50,659 nt of DNA from Paenibacillus tianmuensis (GTDB lineage: Bacteria > Bacillota > Bacilli > Paenibacillales > NBRC-103111): positions 1-50,659 of the forward strand of contig NZ_FMTT01000005.1 in assembly GCF_900100345.1 (NCBI RefSeq), written 5' to 3'. Position 1 is the stretch's first letter; each line of letters opens with the position of its first letter. This document shows positions 9,409 through 18,768 of this stretch, piece by piece. A program made the translations under genes and the position numbers. Below the pieces are notes generated by a model that saw nothing but the letters and a program-made list of their open reading frames with translations, was not told the DNA's origin and did not search any database.

Positions 9409-12305
9409 TGGCGATGCTTCGGTTTTTATTCCGTAAAATGTGGAACACGCACTGGCTGACGCTCAGCACGCTCGTCGGCCTCATTATGGCCGTCGCTTTT
9501 ACGACCAGCATCCCGATGTATTCCGACGGCTCGCTCAAGCGCGTCGTGTCGAAATCGCTGGAGGAAAAGAACAACGGGCTTTCCGCCGGCGCCGTCATGA
9601 TCCGGTATCAAGCGTCCGGCAACGAAAAAGCCGATCTGAATGCGCTCAGTGACGTTGACCAATACATAAAGGAAGATTTGCCCAAGGACATTGCGTTCCC
9701 GTATCAGGCATACGTACGGACGTATTCCATTCGCGGCTCGCAAATTACGCCCGAGGATACAAGCAAGGTCGATCCGAGCAAGCGCCGGCAGATGACGCTG
9801 ATGGCCCAGAACGGCTTGAAGGATCAAGTCGAGCTGGCGCAGGGGCAGTGGTTCTCCGAGCAGCCGCAGGGCGGAATCATCGAAGCCGTTATTCACGAGG
9901 AAGCGATGTTCCGCAACGACCTGCATATCGGCGATGTCTTCACTTATCCGATCAGCGGCGGAAACGGCATTGCCCCGCTCAAAGTGAAGGTGACGGGAAC
10001 GTTCAAGCCGAAGAACGATACCGATCAGTATTGGTATCAAGGCATGGAAGGCCTGCTTACGTCCTTTTTTATGAGCGAAGCCGGCTTTAACGATTATGTG
10101 TTGAAAAGCAAAAAAATCCCGCTTAGCTTGGCCAATTGGTACTATGCCTTTGATTTGCGGGAAATCAAGACAAGCCAGTTGTCCTCGCTCCAGACGAAGT
10201 TGGAACGTTTGGATATCGTCTTGTTCCAAAAGCTCAAGAACACAAGGGTGGATATTTCGTTTATCCCGCTGCTGCAGGAATTTAAGGTGCAGAGCTTGCA
10301 GCTGCAAATGCTTCTCTTTACATTAGCGGCGCCGATGATCGCCATGGTATTCTATTATATCGTCATGAACGCGAGACAATCGCTCGACCGCCAGCGCACC
10401 GTCATTGCGGTGATCCGCAGCCGGGGCGGCAGTACGAATCAAATCATCTGGATTTATTTGCTCGAAGGGCTGCTGCTTGGCGCGGTTGCGATGATCATCG
10501 GCCCATTGCTCGGCTGGTTTATGGCGAAGAGCATAGGTTCGTCCAGCGGGTTCCTGACGTTCGTCGACCGCAAGGCGGTACCTGTCGGGGTATCGACCGA
10601 AGCGCTGCTGTACGGCGTGGGCGCAGTCGTAATTGCGCTGATGGCCAGTATCATTCCGGCCATTGTCTACGCCAAGGCCTCCATCGTCAGCTATAAGCAG
10701 AAGCTGGCCAGATCGGATCGAAAACCGTTTTGGCAGCGCTGGTTTTTGGATGTGGTGCTGATCGGTCTGGTGGGCTATGGATATTACCTGTTTCACGACC
10801 GGCAGGATTTATTCAGCCGAACCGGGCTTACGACCGATCAGTTGAGCGTGAACCCGCTGCTGTTTTTTATTCCGGCATTGTCGATCATTGCGCTTGGACT
10901 GTTTTTCCTGCGCATTTTCCCGTGGCTGCTTCGCTTTGGCAATTGGCTGGGCAAAAGGCTGCTTCCGGTTCCCGTCTATCTGACGCTGACCCAGCTCTCG
11001 CGTTCGTCTACGGCGTACTATCCACTGATGCTGCTGCTCATTTTGACGCTCGGGCTCGGGATCTACAACGCTTCTGCGGCTCGGACGATCGATTTGAACT
11101 CGACCGAGCGGGTGCTTTATGCCTACGGTACCGATGTTATTATGAGAGCGGAATGGACCTCCGTAGCCGAAGATCTGCCGTCAACGTCCAACCAGAACAA
11201 GGGCGGGCAAGGCCAAGGACAGGGGAAAGGCGGAGCCGGAGGCAAGAATCCCGGTCAGGGAGGAGGCGGTCAGCCGGGAGGTCCGGGGGAAGGCCCGCCG
11301 CCGAAGCTGCGTTACATCGAGCCTCCGTTCCAGGTGTTTCGGGAGCTGGAAGGCGTCGAGCACGTAGCACGCGTGCTGCAGTCGAAGGGGAACGTGGTCG
11401 TTTCCGGCAAGTCACTCGGACAGGGCATGCTGATGGGCGTCGATAACGTCGATTTCGCCAAGGTAGCCTGGTTCCGCAAAGACTTGTACAAAACGCATCC
11501 CTACAACTACTTGAATTTGTTGGGGCAATACGAGCAGGCGGTCATCATCCCGACCTCTTTTGCCGATAAACATCATATCAAGTCGGGGGATTTGATCAGC
11601 ATTTCGGTTTCCAGCCAGCCGGTCGAGTTTATCGTGGTAGCTACCGTGCCTTATTGGCCGAGCCAGTATCCGGATCAGACGCCGTTTTTTATCGCTAACC
11701 TCGACTATGTGTACGATCAAGCGCCTGTTACACCTTATGATGTATGGATGAAAATGAAAGACGGAGCCAAGGTAACGCCGGTCAGTGAAGCGCTCAAAGC
11801 AAAAAATATCGGCATTGCCAGCGTCAAAGACGTCCGCAACGAACTGATCACGCAGAAAAAGCATCCGGCGCGCGGCGGCGTGTTCGGCATCTTGAGCCTC
11901 GGCTTTCTCGTATCCGTTCTTGTCTCGTTGATCGGCTACATCTTATACTGGTTTTTCAACTTGTCCAGCAGGGTCGTTCAGTTCGGCGTGCTGCGCGCCA
12001 TGGGGCTGTCGCGACGACAGCTTACGGGCATGCTGCTGCTCGAGCAGCTGTTTACCGCCGGTCTGGCCATTGGACTCGGTCTCGGCATCGGCAAACTGAC
12101 GAGCTATTTGTTCCTGCCGTTCCTGCAAACCGCGGACAACGTCAAGACGCAGGTGCCTCCGTTCCGCGTTATATTCGATGCGAGAGATACCGATCAGCTG
12201 TATGTCGTCATCGCCGTTATGATGCTGACCGGCGCCGGGTTGTTGTTCCTTCATATCAGAAGGCTGCGCGTACACCAGGCCGTGAAGCTGGGAGAGGAGA
12301 AATGA
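9408..12305 (+). CDS. FtsX/MacB-family ABC permease, large (965 aa)
   Basis: Membrane subunit of the exporter. An N-terminal membrane segment (LSTLVGLIMAVAFTTSIP) is followed by a large extracellular domain, a three-helix FtsX core near residues 300-430 (MVFYYIVMNARQSLDRQRT then long hydrophobic stretches), further hydrophobic segments near 445-560, a second extracellular domain, and a second FtsX core near 820-950 (FNLSSRVVQFGVLRAMGLSR). This two-core layout is longer than MacB (about 650 aa) and resembles large lipoprotein- or peptide-handling permeases. A Gly/Gln/Pro-rich low-complexity segment lies near 600-635. It starts inside the adaptor stop (TAATG) and is followed directly by the second ATPase. 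The substrate is not evident. Confidence 0.85.
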   Translation: MAMLRFLFRKMWNTHWLTLSTLVGLIMAVAFTTSIPMYSDGSLKRVVSKSLEEKNNGLSAGAVMIRYQASGNEKADLNALSDVDQYIKEDLPKDIAFPYQAYVRTYSIRGSQITPEDTSKVDPSKRRQMTLMAQNGLKDQVELAQGQWFSEQPQGGIIEAVIHEEAMFRNDLHIGDVFTYPISGGNGIAPLKVKVTGTFKPKNDTDQYWYQGMEGLLTSFFMSEAGFNDYVLKSKKIPLSLANWYYAFDLREIKTSQLSSLQTKLERLDIVLFQKLKNTRVDISFIPLLQEFKVQSLQLQMLLFTLAAPMIAMVFYYIVMNARQSLDRQRTVIAVIRSRGGSTNQIIWIYLLEGLLLGAVAMIIGPLLGWFMAKSIGSSSGFLTFVDRKAVPVGVSTEALLYGVGAVVIALMASIIPAIVYAKASIVSYKQKLARSDRKPFWQRWFLDVVLIGLVGYGYYLFHDRQDLFSRTGLTTDQLSVNPLLFFIPALSIIALGLFFLRIFPWLLRFGNWLGKRLLPVPVYLTLTQLSRSSTAYYPLMLLLILTLGLGIYNASAARTIDLNSTERVLYAYGTDVIMRAEWTSVAEDLPSTSNQNKGGQGQGQGKGGAGGKNPGQGGGGQPGGPGEGPPPKLRYIEPPFQVFRELEGVEHVARVLQSKGNVVVSGKSLGQGMLMGVDNVDFAKVAWFRKDLYKTHPYNYLNLLGQYEQAVIIPTSFADKHHIKSGDLISISVSSQPVEFIVVATVPYWPSQYPDQTPFFIANLDYVYDQAPVTPYDVWMKMKDGAKVTPVSEALKAKNIGIASVKDVRNELITQKKHPARGGVFGILSLGFLVSVLVSLIGYILYWFFNLSSRVVQFGVLRAMGLSRRQLTGMLLLEQLFTAGLAIGLGLGIGKLTSYLFLPFLQTADNVKTQVPPFRVIFDARDTDQLYVVIAVMMLTGAGLLFLHIRRLRVHQAVKLGEEK

Positions 12306-12309
12306 TGCA

Positions 12310-13188
12310 GTGATTCATTGCGACGGACTCGTCAAAATATACAAAACCGACGATATCGAGGTCGTTGCGCTTACAGGGCTGAACATTTCCGTCGCCCAAG
12401 GGGAAATGATGGCGATCATCGGAAACAGCGGCAGCGGCAAGTCGACGTTATTGAACATTCTGGGGGGGCTGGACCGCCCCTCCGCCGGTCAGGTGCGCGT
12501 AGGCGAATGGAACCTGCTGAAAATAACGGACGATGAGCTGGTGCAGTACAAGCGCAAAACCGTCGGCTTCATCTGGCAGAACAATGCGCGTAACCTTATT
12601 CCTTATTTGACGGCGCTCGAGAATGTGGAAATGCCGATGATACTCGGCGGTAAGTACGACCGCGCCTATGCGAAGCAGCTGCTGGAGTGGGTCGGCCTCA
12701 AAGAGCGGTTCAACAACAAGCTGCAGCAGCTGTCGGGCGGCGAGCAGCAGCGGGTGGCGATTGCCATTGCACTCGCGAATCGACCGTCCTTGCTGCTGGC
12801 CGACGAACCGACCGGTTCCGTCGATACGCGGACGTCGGATATGATCATGGACATTTTCCGGCATCTGAATTCCGAGCTTGGCGTGACCATCGTTATCGTA
12901 ACCCACGATATGGCGCTTGCTGGCAAAGTGGACCGCGTCGTCGCCATCCGCGACGGGATGACGAGCACCGAATTCGTCAAACGCAACCCGGACCTGGACG
13001 CCGAAGGCGAAGCGGCGGCATCGCACGGATCGATTCACGATGTTCATGAAGAATATGTCGTGCTCGACCGGGCGGGACGGCTTCAAATTCCAAGGGCGTA
13101 TTTGCAGGCGCTCGGGATCGAAGGAAAGGCATCGATGGAATTCGACGGTGAGAAAATTATTATACGTACGCCGAAGTCGCTGGATTAG
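12310..13188 (+). CDS. ABC exporter ATPase with C-terminal AbrB-like domain (second of two)
   Basis: MacB/LolD-type ATPase: Walker A GNSGSGKST at 38-46, signature LSGGEQQ at 141-147, Walker B LLLADEP at 161-167 and H-loop His199. After a 25-residue acidic linker, residues about 248-288 read like a SpoVT/AbrB swapped-hairpin domain (VLDRAGRLQIPRAYLQALGI, then a beta strand ending IIIRTP). Such domains usually bind DNA or dimerise; here it could dimerise the ATPase or sense something. GTG 12310 follows the permease TGA by 4 bases, behind GGAGAGGAG. With the ATPase at 7491, the one permease has two candidate ATPases, possibly forming a heterodimer. Confidence 0.85.
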   Translation: MIHCDGLVKIYKTDDIEVVALTGLNISVAQGEMMAIIGNSGSGKSTLLNILGGLDRPSAGQVRVGEWNLLKITDDELVQYKRKTVGFIWQNNARNLIPYLTALENVEMPMILGGKYDRAYAKQLLEWVGLKERFNNKLQQLSGGEQQRVAIAIALANRPSLLLADEPTGSVDTRTSDMIMDIFRHLNSELGVTIVIVTHDMALAGKVDRVVAIRDGMTSTEFVKRNPDLDAEGEAAASHGSIHDVHEEYVVLDRAGRLQIPRAYLQALGIEGKASMEFDGEKIIIRTPKSLD

Positions 13189-13243
13189 CACGAAGGATTG
13201 CGGGCAGCTGAGAGAACCATATTTCCCGATGAGGATCTGAAAC

Positions 13244-13318
13244 ATGAACAAGTGCGCCAGGAGAACGGTGCTGCTGTCGTTAAGCGCCAGCTTATTGGCG
13301 TCGACGTTAACTACCTAG
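13244..13318 (+). pseudogene. Truncated signal-peptide remnant of a solute-binding protein
   Basis: A 24-codon frame with a GAGGATC-type site encodes MNKCARRTVLLSLSASLLAS and ends within five codons. Its pattern (MxKxxKKTVxxSLxxxLxAxTL) matches the start of the two intact binding proteins that follow (MQKYVKKTVAVSLCVGLMAP). It stops in TAG before the lipobox Cys. I read it as the 5' stump of a third copy of the array. A functional leader peptide is less likely. Confidence 0.5.
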
Positions 13319-13339
13319 ATCATACATAAAAACCAATCT

Positions 13340-16286
13340 GGGGGGATCCTGAACATGCAGAAATATGTTAAGAAGACGGTAGCCGTTTCGCTCTGCGTCG
13401 GCTTGATGGCGCCAACACTGGTTGCCTGCACAAAATCCGGCAGCGGGGACAGCAAAAGTGAGAAAGTGCTTCGAATCGCAACCACCACGGGATATGGCAA
13501 CGATGAGTATTTCCGCCAACGCTTCACCGAATTGTTCGAATTCGCGAATCCGAACATTAAGCTTGAACTTATCTCGACATCGGATGACCGTTACATGTAT
13601 GGCGGCCGGCCAGATCCGAAAGAAAAGCCGAAAGATCCGATGGATAAGCTCAAAGAAGTGATGACGGGCGATAATCCGCCCGATGTCGTGATGGTTGGCT
13701 ATGAGCAGCTGCCGGATTTGATCAGCAACAATATGCTGAAGCAGCTCGATCAGGACATCGCGAAAGATAAATTCGATACGTCCGATATCGTTCCTGCAGT
13801 CATCGAGGGCATTAAAAAAGCGGGCGACGGTAAAATTTATGCGCTGGCGCCGACCTTCAATTCCTCCGCACTTATTTACAATAAAAAAATATTCGACGAA
13901 GCCGGAGTTCAGTATCCGACCGACAAGTTGACCTGGGATCAAATGTTCGATCTGGCCCGCAGATTGGCGAAAGGGGAAGGGGAAAACCGTAAGTACGGCT
14001 TCTCGTTCTCGACGCACAACATGGGTAGTGACTTTTACTATGCGACACAAATGTATACGGCGCCGCTTGACCTCAAAACCTTTGACGATAAAGGCGAGAA
14101 GATGACCGTCGATTCCGATCAATGGGAAAAAGTGTGGAAAACGCTGCTGCAGCTGAAAACCGAGAAAATTTTGCCTGAGCCGATCGACTTCTCCAAACAG
14201 CGCAATCCTGGATCTAACGAAGACTACAACCCGTTCATGGACGACGATTTCTTATCCGGCCGTGTAGCGATGTCTATCATCAACTACTATCAACTTGACC
14301 AGTATAGGAACGTCATGAAAAATGCGGCGAATATCAAAGGCTTAACTCCGTTCGATTGGGATGTCGTTACGGTGCCTGTGCATCAGGAAGCGCCGGAATA
14401 CGGCGGCAACATCGGTCTGGACGGTCTGATGGGCATTAACGCTAAGGCCCAAGACCCCGAGGACGCCTGGAAATTCATCAAATTTATCAACAGTGAGGAA
14501 TGGGCCCGGCTGAAAGGCAGCAGCACCTACAATTTGGTATCGCGTCAAAAATACATCAAGCCGAAGGACGGTACGGAGCTGAATATCAAAGCGTTCACGA
14601 CGCTGCTTCCTGCGCCAAGCCGGGGCTACAAGATTTATCGTGAAAAACCGGGCTTGTACGGAGTGGAGCGCCTAGGCTCCCAAAAATTCCAGCAAGTCGC
14701 CGAGAATAAACTGCAAGTGCGCGATGCGCTCAAGCAATGGCAAACGGAAGGCGATGCGATGCTGCAAAAAATTAAAGAGAATCCGAATGCTCAGTTTGAT
14801 TCGATGATGCAGGGGGGATCCTGAACATGCAAAAATATGTTAAGAAGACGGTAGCCGTTTCGCTCTGCGTCGGCTTGATGGCGCCGACACTGGTTGCCTG
14901 CACGAAATCCGGCAGCGGGGACAGCAAAACCGAGAAAGTGCTTCGAATCGCAACCGCGGGACATGGCAACGATGAGTATTTCCGCCAACGCTTCACCGAA
15001 TTGTTCGAATTCACGAATCCGAACATTAAGCTTGAATTCATCTCGACAACGGATGACCGTTACATGTATGGCGGCCGGCCGGATCCGAAAGAAAAGCCGA
15101 AAGATCCGATGGATAAGCTCAAAGAAGTGATGACGGGCGATAGTCCGCCCGATGTCGTGATGGTTGGCTACGAGCAGCTGCCGGAGCTGATCAGCAACAA
15201 TATGCTGAAGCAGCTCGATCAGGACATCGCGAAAGATAAATTCGATACGTCCGATATCGTTCCTGCAGTCATCGAGGGCATTAAAAAGGCGGGTGACGGC
15301 AAAATTTATGCGCTGGCGCCGACCTTCAATTCCTCCGCACTTATTTACAATAAAAAAATATTCGATGAAGCCGGGGTTCAGTACCCGACCGACAAGATGA
15401 CATGGGATCAAATGTTCGATCTGGCCCGCAGATTGGCGAAAGGGGAAGGGGAGAACCGTAAGTACGGCTTCTCGTTCTCGACGTACAACATGGGTAGTGA
15501 CTTTTACTATGCGACACAAATGTATACGGCGCCGCTTGACCTCAAAACCTTTGACGATAAAGGCGAGAAGATGACCGTCGATTCCGATCAATGGGAAAAA
15601 GTGTGGAAAACGCTGCTGCAACTGAAAACTGAGAAAATTTTGCCTGAGCCGGTCGACTTCTCCAAACGGCGCAATTCTGGACCTAACGAAGACTACAGCC
15701 CGTTCATGGACGACGATTTCTTATCCGGCCGTGTAGGGATGTCTATCATCAACTACTATCAAATTGACCAGTATACGAACGTCATGAAAAATGCGGCGAA
15801 TATCAAAGGCCTTACCCCGTTCGATTGGGATGTCGTTACGGTGCCTGTGCATCAGGAAGCGCCGGAATACGGCGGCAACATTAGTGTGGATGGTCTGATG
15901 GGCATTAACGCCAAGGCCCAGAACGCCGAGGACGCCTGGAAATTTATCAAATTTATCAACAGCGAGGAATGGGCCAAGCTAAAAGGGAGCAGCACCCATA
16001 ATTTGGTGTCGCGTCAAAAATACATCAAGCCGAAGGACGGTGCGGAGCTCAATATCAAAGCGTTCACGACGCTGCTTCCTGCGCCAAGCCGGGACTACAA
16101 GATTTATCGTGAAAAACCGGGCTTGTACGAAGTGGAGCGCCTAGGCTCCCAAAAATTCCAGCAAGTCGCCGAGAATAAGCTGCAAGTGCGCGATGGGCTC
16201 AAGCAATGGCAGACGGAAGGCGATGCGATGCTGCAAAAAATTAAAGAGAATCCGAATGCTCAGTTTGATTCGATGATGCAGGGGGG
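13340..16286 (+). repeat. Tandem gene duplication (about 1.47-kb unit)
   Basis: Two head-to-tail units start at the same sequence, GGGGGGATCCTGAACATG, at 13340 and 14812, and a third GGGGGGAT is at 16281. The units are 1472 and 1469 bases; the 3-base difference is one codon lost near residue 45 of the second copy. The proteins differ at about 29 of about 488 positions by hand alignment. The ribosome site of copy 2 is formed by the last codons of copy 1 (Gly-Gly-Ser). Confidence 0.95.
13355..14824 (+). CDS. Extracellular solute-binding lipoprotein, copy 1
   Basis: Membrane-anchored binding protein of the SBP_bac_1 type (489 aa). The signal peptide ends in the lipobox LVAC (Cys25). The mature part has typical features: LRIATTTGYGNDEYFRQRF, a ligand lobe with PPDVVMVGYEQLPDLI, ALAPTFNSSALIYNKKIFDEAG and MTWDQMFDLARRL-like segments, and DAWKFIKFINSEEW near the C-terminus. 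Sugar or peptide binding is usual for the family. No inner-membrane importer genes lie beside it; instead it follows an exporter, so it may serve the exporter or be an orphan. The ribosome site is a G-run (GGGGGGATC). Confidence 0.88.
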   Translation: MQKYVKKTVAVSLCVGLMAPTLVACTKSGSGDSKSEKVLRIATTTGYGNDEYFRQRFTELFEFANPNIKLELISTSDDRYMYGGRPDPKEKPKDPMDKLKEVMTGDNPPDVVMVGYEQLPDLISNNMLKQLDQDIAKDKFDTSDIVPAVIEGIKKAGDGKIYALAPTFNSSALIYNKKIFDEAGVQYPTDKLTWDQMFDLARRLAKGEGENRKYGFSFSTHNMGSDFYYATQMYTAPLDLKTFDDKGEKMTVDSDQWEKVWKTLLQLKTEKILPEPIDFSKQRNPGSNEDYNPFMDDDFLSGRVAMSIINYYQLDQYRNVMKNAANIKGLTPFDWDVVTVPVHQEAPEYGGNIGLDGLMGINAKAQDPEDAWKFIKFINSEEWARLKGSSTYNLVSRQKYIKPKDGTELNIKAFTTLLPAPSRGYKIYREKPGLYGVERLGSQKFQQVAENKLQVRDALKQWQTEGDAMLQKIKENPNAQFDSMMQGGS

Positions 16287-16290
16287 ATAA
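14827..16290 (+). CDS. Extracellular solute-binding lipoprotein, copy 2
   Basis: A 487-aa paralogue of the preceding gene with the same lipobox (LVAC) and fold. Substitutions are spread along the chain; a cluster around SKRRNSGPNEDYS and changes at Gly-Leu to Ser-Val and Gly to Asp/Glu near the C-terminal lobe could affect ligand choice. It starts 2 bases after the stop of copy 1 and uses a ribosome site inside that gene, so the copies are translated together. Its own end (GGGGGGATAAG) keeps a ribosome-site-like G-run, and a 30-codon frame starting at 16291 overlaps the next gene's start. Confidence 0.88.
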   Translation: MQKYVKKTVAVSLCVGLMAPTLVACTKSGSGDSKTEKVLRIATAGHGNDEYFRQRFTELFEFTNPNIKLEFISTTDDRYMYGGRPDPKEKPKDPMDKLKEVMTGDSPPDVVMVGYEQLPELISNNMLKQLDQDIAKDKFDTSDIVPAVIEGIKKAGDGKIYALAPTFNSSALIYNKKIFDEAGVQYPTDKMTWDQMFDLARRLAKGEGENRKYGFSFSTYNMGSDFYYATQMYTAPLDLKTFDDKGEKMTVDSDQWEKVWKTLLQLKTEKILPEPVDFSKRRNSGPNEDYSPFMDDDFLSGRVGMSIINYYQIDQYTNVMKNAANIKGLTPFDWDVVTVPVHQEAPEYGGNISVDGLMGINAKAQNAEDAWKFIKFINSEEWAKLKGSSTHNLVSRQKYIKPKDGAELNIKAFTTLLPAPSRDYKIYREKPGLYEVERLGSQKFQQVAENKLQVRDGLKQWQTEGDAMLQKIKENPNAQFDSMMQGG

Positions 16291-16358
16291 GATGTCCCTT
16301 CTCAGCAAGAATGCGGGCAGTACGCTCGGAGTGAAACTCAACAAGGAGGAACAACAAG

Positions 16359-18569
16359 ATGAATTCCAAACGCAAACGATATAAAACTTGCATAGTTCTG
16401 CTGGCAGCCGTACTTGCCTTTGGGTCCGCGCTCCCCGCCTTTGCGGCGGAGAGCGGCGGCACGAACCCGCCTTCGGGAACAACGGCGACCATCTCAACTG
16501 GGACCGCTCCGGAGATCGGAAAGGTAGCTCTTAACGCGAACAGCTATTTCGAGCTTAAAAATGTGGTCATGATGCCGGAGCAAGGCAACAAAACCGTGAC
16601 GTTCACCGTAGGGGTTCACAACGGAGGGACGACCGACCTGCAGTTCATCGACTACTGGCCGCAGCTGAGGACGAAGACCGGCAACCAAATTTCCGTTCGC
16701 GTCCTGCCGCAGGACAAGGATAAAAACCGCATCCCAGCCAAATCGAGCCAAGACATCAGCTTTTACGTAACGGTGAACGAATCGACGGATTTGAAGGATC
16801 TTATTTTTGAAGTTATCAAATGGGACTTTAGCATGCCGGAGGCGGGTTTTAAGCGAAAAATCGGAGAGGTGAGCGTTCCCGACAACTATTCGGTCGTTAC
16901 GCCGGCCGGTAAAGCACATACGATTCAAATGGCAAGCAATCCGGTCAAAGCCAGCATCAAAAAAGTGTTGATTAGCAAGAACGAGAAAAACTATACTCCG
17001 ACCATCGTGCTTAATCTGGAAAACGTAGGCTCGAAGAGCGTAGCGGTGCCCGGATATCAATATTTGCTTCGCACAAGCGAAGGGTATATGTATCCGCTTG
17101 ACGCCAAGGGGGTAAAAGATTTGACCCTCAATCCGCAAACGAACAAGGACATCGATCTTACGGGCTCCGTTCCCCTTTCCGTCTCAAGGGAAGGCTGGCA
17201 GCTTGTGATCGTTCAAGACGCGCAGGATTTGAAGCGGAATCTGCCGATTGCCTTCTTCGCTTTACCAGCCGTATCGGATAAGGACGGGGTGGATACAGGC
17301 AAAGCTTTTAGCTTCACGATCAAATCGGGTACTTACTCGACTAAGCTGAATACGGTCCAACGTCTGCCTTGGCAGGACGAGGATATTTTGACCGCAGGAT
17401 TTACGCTTTCCAACAAAGGCCCGGAGGCGCTACCGATTCCGGATCTGACAGGGTACTTCAAGCTGGATGACAACGTGAAGGTGGAAGCGAAGCTGGTCCG
17501 GACGGACAATGTTATCGGTCTGGCCCCGAATGCGGAAGCACAATTCCAACTTATCGGTAAAATTCCTTACGCGTCGCAATTCGGCAAGGTTAAGTTTGTG
17601 TTGCAGGAGAAAACGGGCAGCAGTGGCGGTGATGGAAAGACAGACCAGCAGACGGCGGCGAGCGATTTGCTTGAATTCGTACACCGCTCGGAGATGATGA
17701 ATATTCCTTATAATAACTTCGGTGAAACCTATAAAGCGAACAATGTGGGTCGCAGCGTAAGCTACAAGGTGCGCTCTGTCACCACATATCCAGGAGAAAC
17801 GGCCGATACGTTTACCGCCCTTCTCGAAGTAGGCAATTTGGAAACAAGAGTATCGGACATCTCGAAGCTGGTAGGTTATTTCAAGACAGCCCAGGGAAGA
17901 TATTATCCTGCGACTATTTCGGAAATCAAGTCGAAAGTCAATCCCGACGGAAAGGCGCTATTCCTGCTTTCGACCCATATTTCCAGAGGTTTCCCGACTT
18001 CCGGTATGAACGTGATCATCGGAGAAGCCGTTACTGAAGGCAAATTGACCGAAGCAGATAAAAAACCGGATGCTTATGTCAACGCGGTAGCGTATTGGCT
18101 GCCGCAAGAAAATTTTACGCTCAAGAATGACTTCAAAAATTTAGATCTCGTACCTTACCAGCTATCGCTTAGCAATATTCGCACTTCAATCGATAACGAA
18201 GGCGCAAAACTCAAATTTAACTACGAGTTGATCAAAGATTTGATGATTACCACGAACATGGACGGACGTAAACTGATCGTTGAGCTTGATGACGATGACC
18301 AAAAAATTAGATTCAATGGAGAATTTAATTTCAAAGACTTCGACGGGGAAATGTCTGATAAACAGGGCGCGGCCAACGGTCAGCTTGATCCGAAGGAAAA
18401 ATTCATCGTCGGCAAGCATAAGGATTTGGAAATAAAAGCAAGGGATGGGGACTTGAGATTTAAAATCAGCCATGTGAAAAAATTCAAACTCAATATCTAC
18501 GATTCGTTCCAAGGGCAAAAGAAATTGATTGCCACCAGAGAAGTCAATTGGTTTGAACCCACGGAATAA
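16359..18569 (+). CDS. Secreted multidomain beta-sandwich-repeat protein (736 aa)
   Basis: Not a family I can name. A Sec signal peptide (VLLAAVLAFGSALPAFAAES) is followed by a Ser/Thr/Gly linker and four or five units of about 100-120 residues. Each has a strand such as TIVLNLENVGSKSVAVPGYQ or TAGFTLSNKGPEALPIPDLT, then Y-x-L or G-Y-F with an Asp/Ser-Gly turn. The look is of Ig-like or CARDB-like adhesive modules. The last about 150 residues are Asp/Lys-rich (VELDDDDQKIRFNGEFNFKD). No anchor or sortase motif is seen. AAGGAGG precedes the ATG. It follows the binding proteins within 70 bases and ends the exporter transcript at a terminator. The same module occurs in the 592-aa protein at 23884. 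Confidence 0.8.
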   Translation: MNSKRKRYKTCIVLLAAVLAFGSALPAFAAESGGTNPPSGTTATISTGTAPEIGKVALNANSYFELKNVVMMPEQGNKTVTFTVGVHNGGTTDLQFIDYWPQLRTKTGNQISVRVLPQDKDKNRIPAKSSQDISFYVTVNESTDLKDLIFEVIKWDFSMPEAGFKRKIGEVSVPDNYSVVTPAGKAHTIQMASNPVKASIKKVLISKNEKNYTPTIVLNLENVGSKSVAVPGYQYLLRTSEGYMYPLDAKGVKDLTLNPQTNKDIDLTGSVPLSVSREGWQLVIVQDAQDLKRNLPIAFFALPAVSDKDGVDTGKAFSFTIKSGTYSTKLNTVQRLPWQDEDILTAGFTLSNKGPEALPIPDLTGYFKLDDNVKVEAKLVRTDNVIGLAPNAEAQFQLIGKIPYASQFGKVKFVLQEKTGSSGGDGKTDQQTAASDLLEFVHRSEMMNIPYNNFGETYKANNVGRSVSYKVRSVTTYPGETADTFTALLEVGNLETRVSDISKLVGYFKTAQGRYYPATISEIKSKVNPDGKALFLLSTHISRGFPTSGMNVIIGEAVTEGKLTEADKKPDAYVNAVAYWLPQENFTLKNDFKNLDLVPYQLSLSNIRTSIDNEGAKLKFNYELIKDLMITTNMDGRKLIVELDDDDQKIRFNGEFNFKDFDGEMSDKQGAANGQLDPKEKFIVGKHKDLEIKARDGDLRFKISHVKKFKLNIYDSFQGQKKLIATREVNWFEPTE

Positions 18570-18585
18570 GATTTTCACTTTTTTG

Positions 18586-18634
18586 AAACCGTTTCTGTAT
18601 CAGTTTCGTAAAACTGTGCAGGAGCGGTTTTTTG
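18586..18634 (+). terminator. Terminator of the ABC exporter unit
   Basis: AAACCG pairs with CGGTTT, with inner CTG/CAG and CAGTTT/AAACTG pairs, then TTTTTT. Confidence 0.85.
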
Positions 18635-18686
18635 TTGGGAACTCAGTTACTTCTATGAATAATTGGCTAAATGTTCATGGGGGGGA

Positions 18687-18746
18687 TTGACAGGTTTTTC
18701 AAGACGATTTATGTTATTTACGTTAACAACATTCTTAACGATGTTA
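18687..18746 (+). promoter_or_regulatory. Promoter and operator of the GbsR-type regulator
   Basis: TTGACA (18687-18692) and TATGTT (18710-18715) are 17 bases apart, a good sigma-A promoter. CGTTAA (18721-18726) and TTAACG (18735-18740) form an inverted repeat at the expected start point, and another GTTAA follows. The same CGTTAACG occurs in the next promoter (19339-19346), so this is a likely autoregulatory operator. Confidence 0.65.
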
Positions 18747-18768
18747 ATACTAAATTAAGGAGAAGACA

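Noticed and set aside
16291..16383. 30-codon frame after the second binding-protein gene
   Set aside because: It has a G-run ribosome site, but this is the inherited end of the repeat unit and the frame runs over the next gene's start. The peptide is not protein-like.
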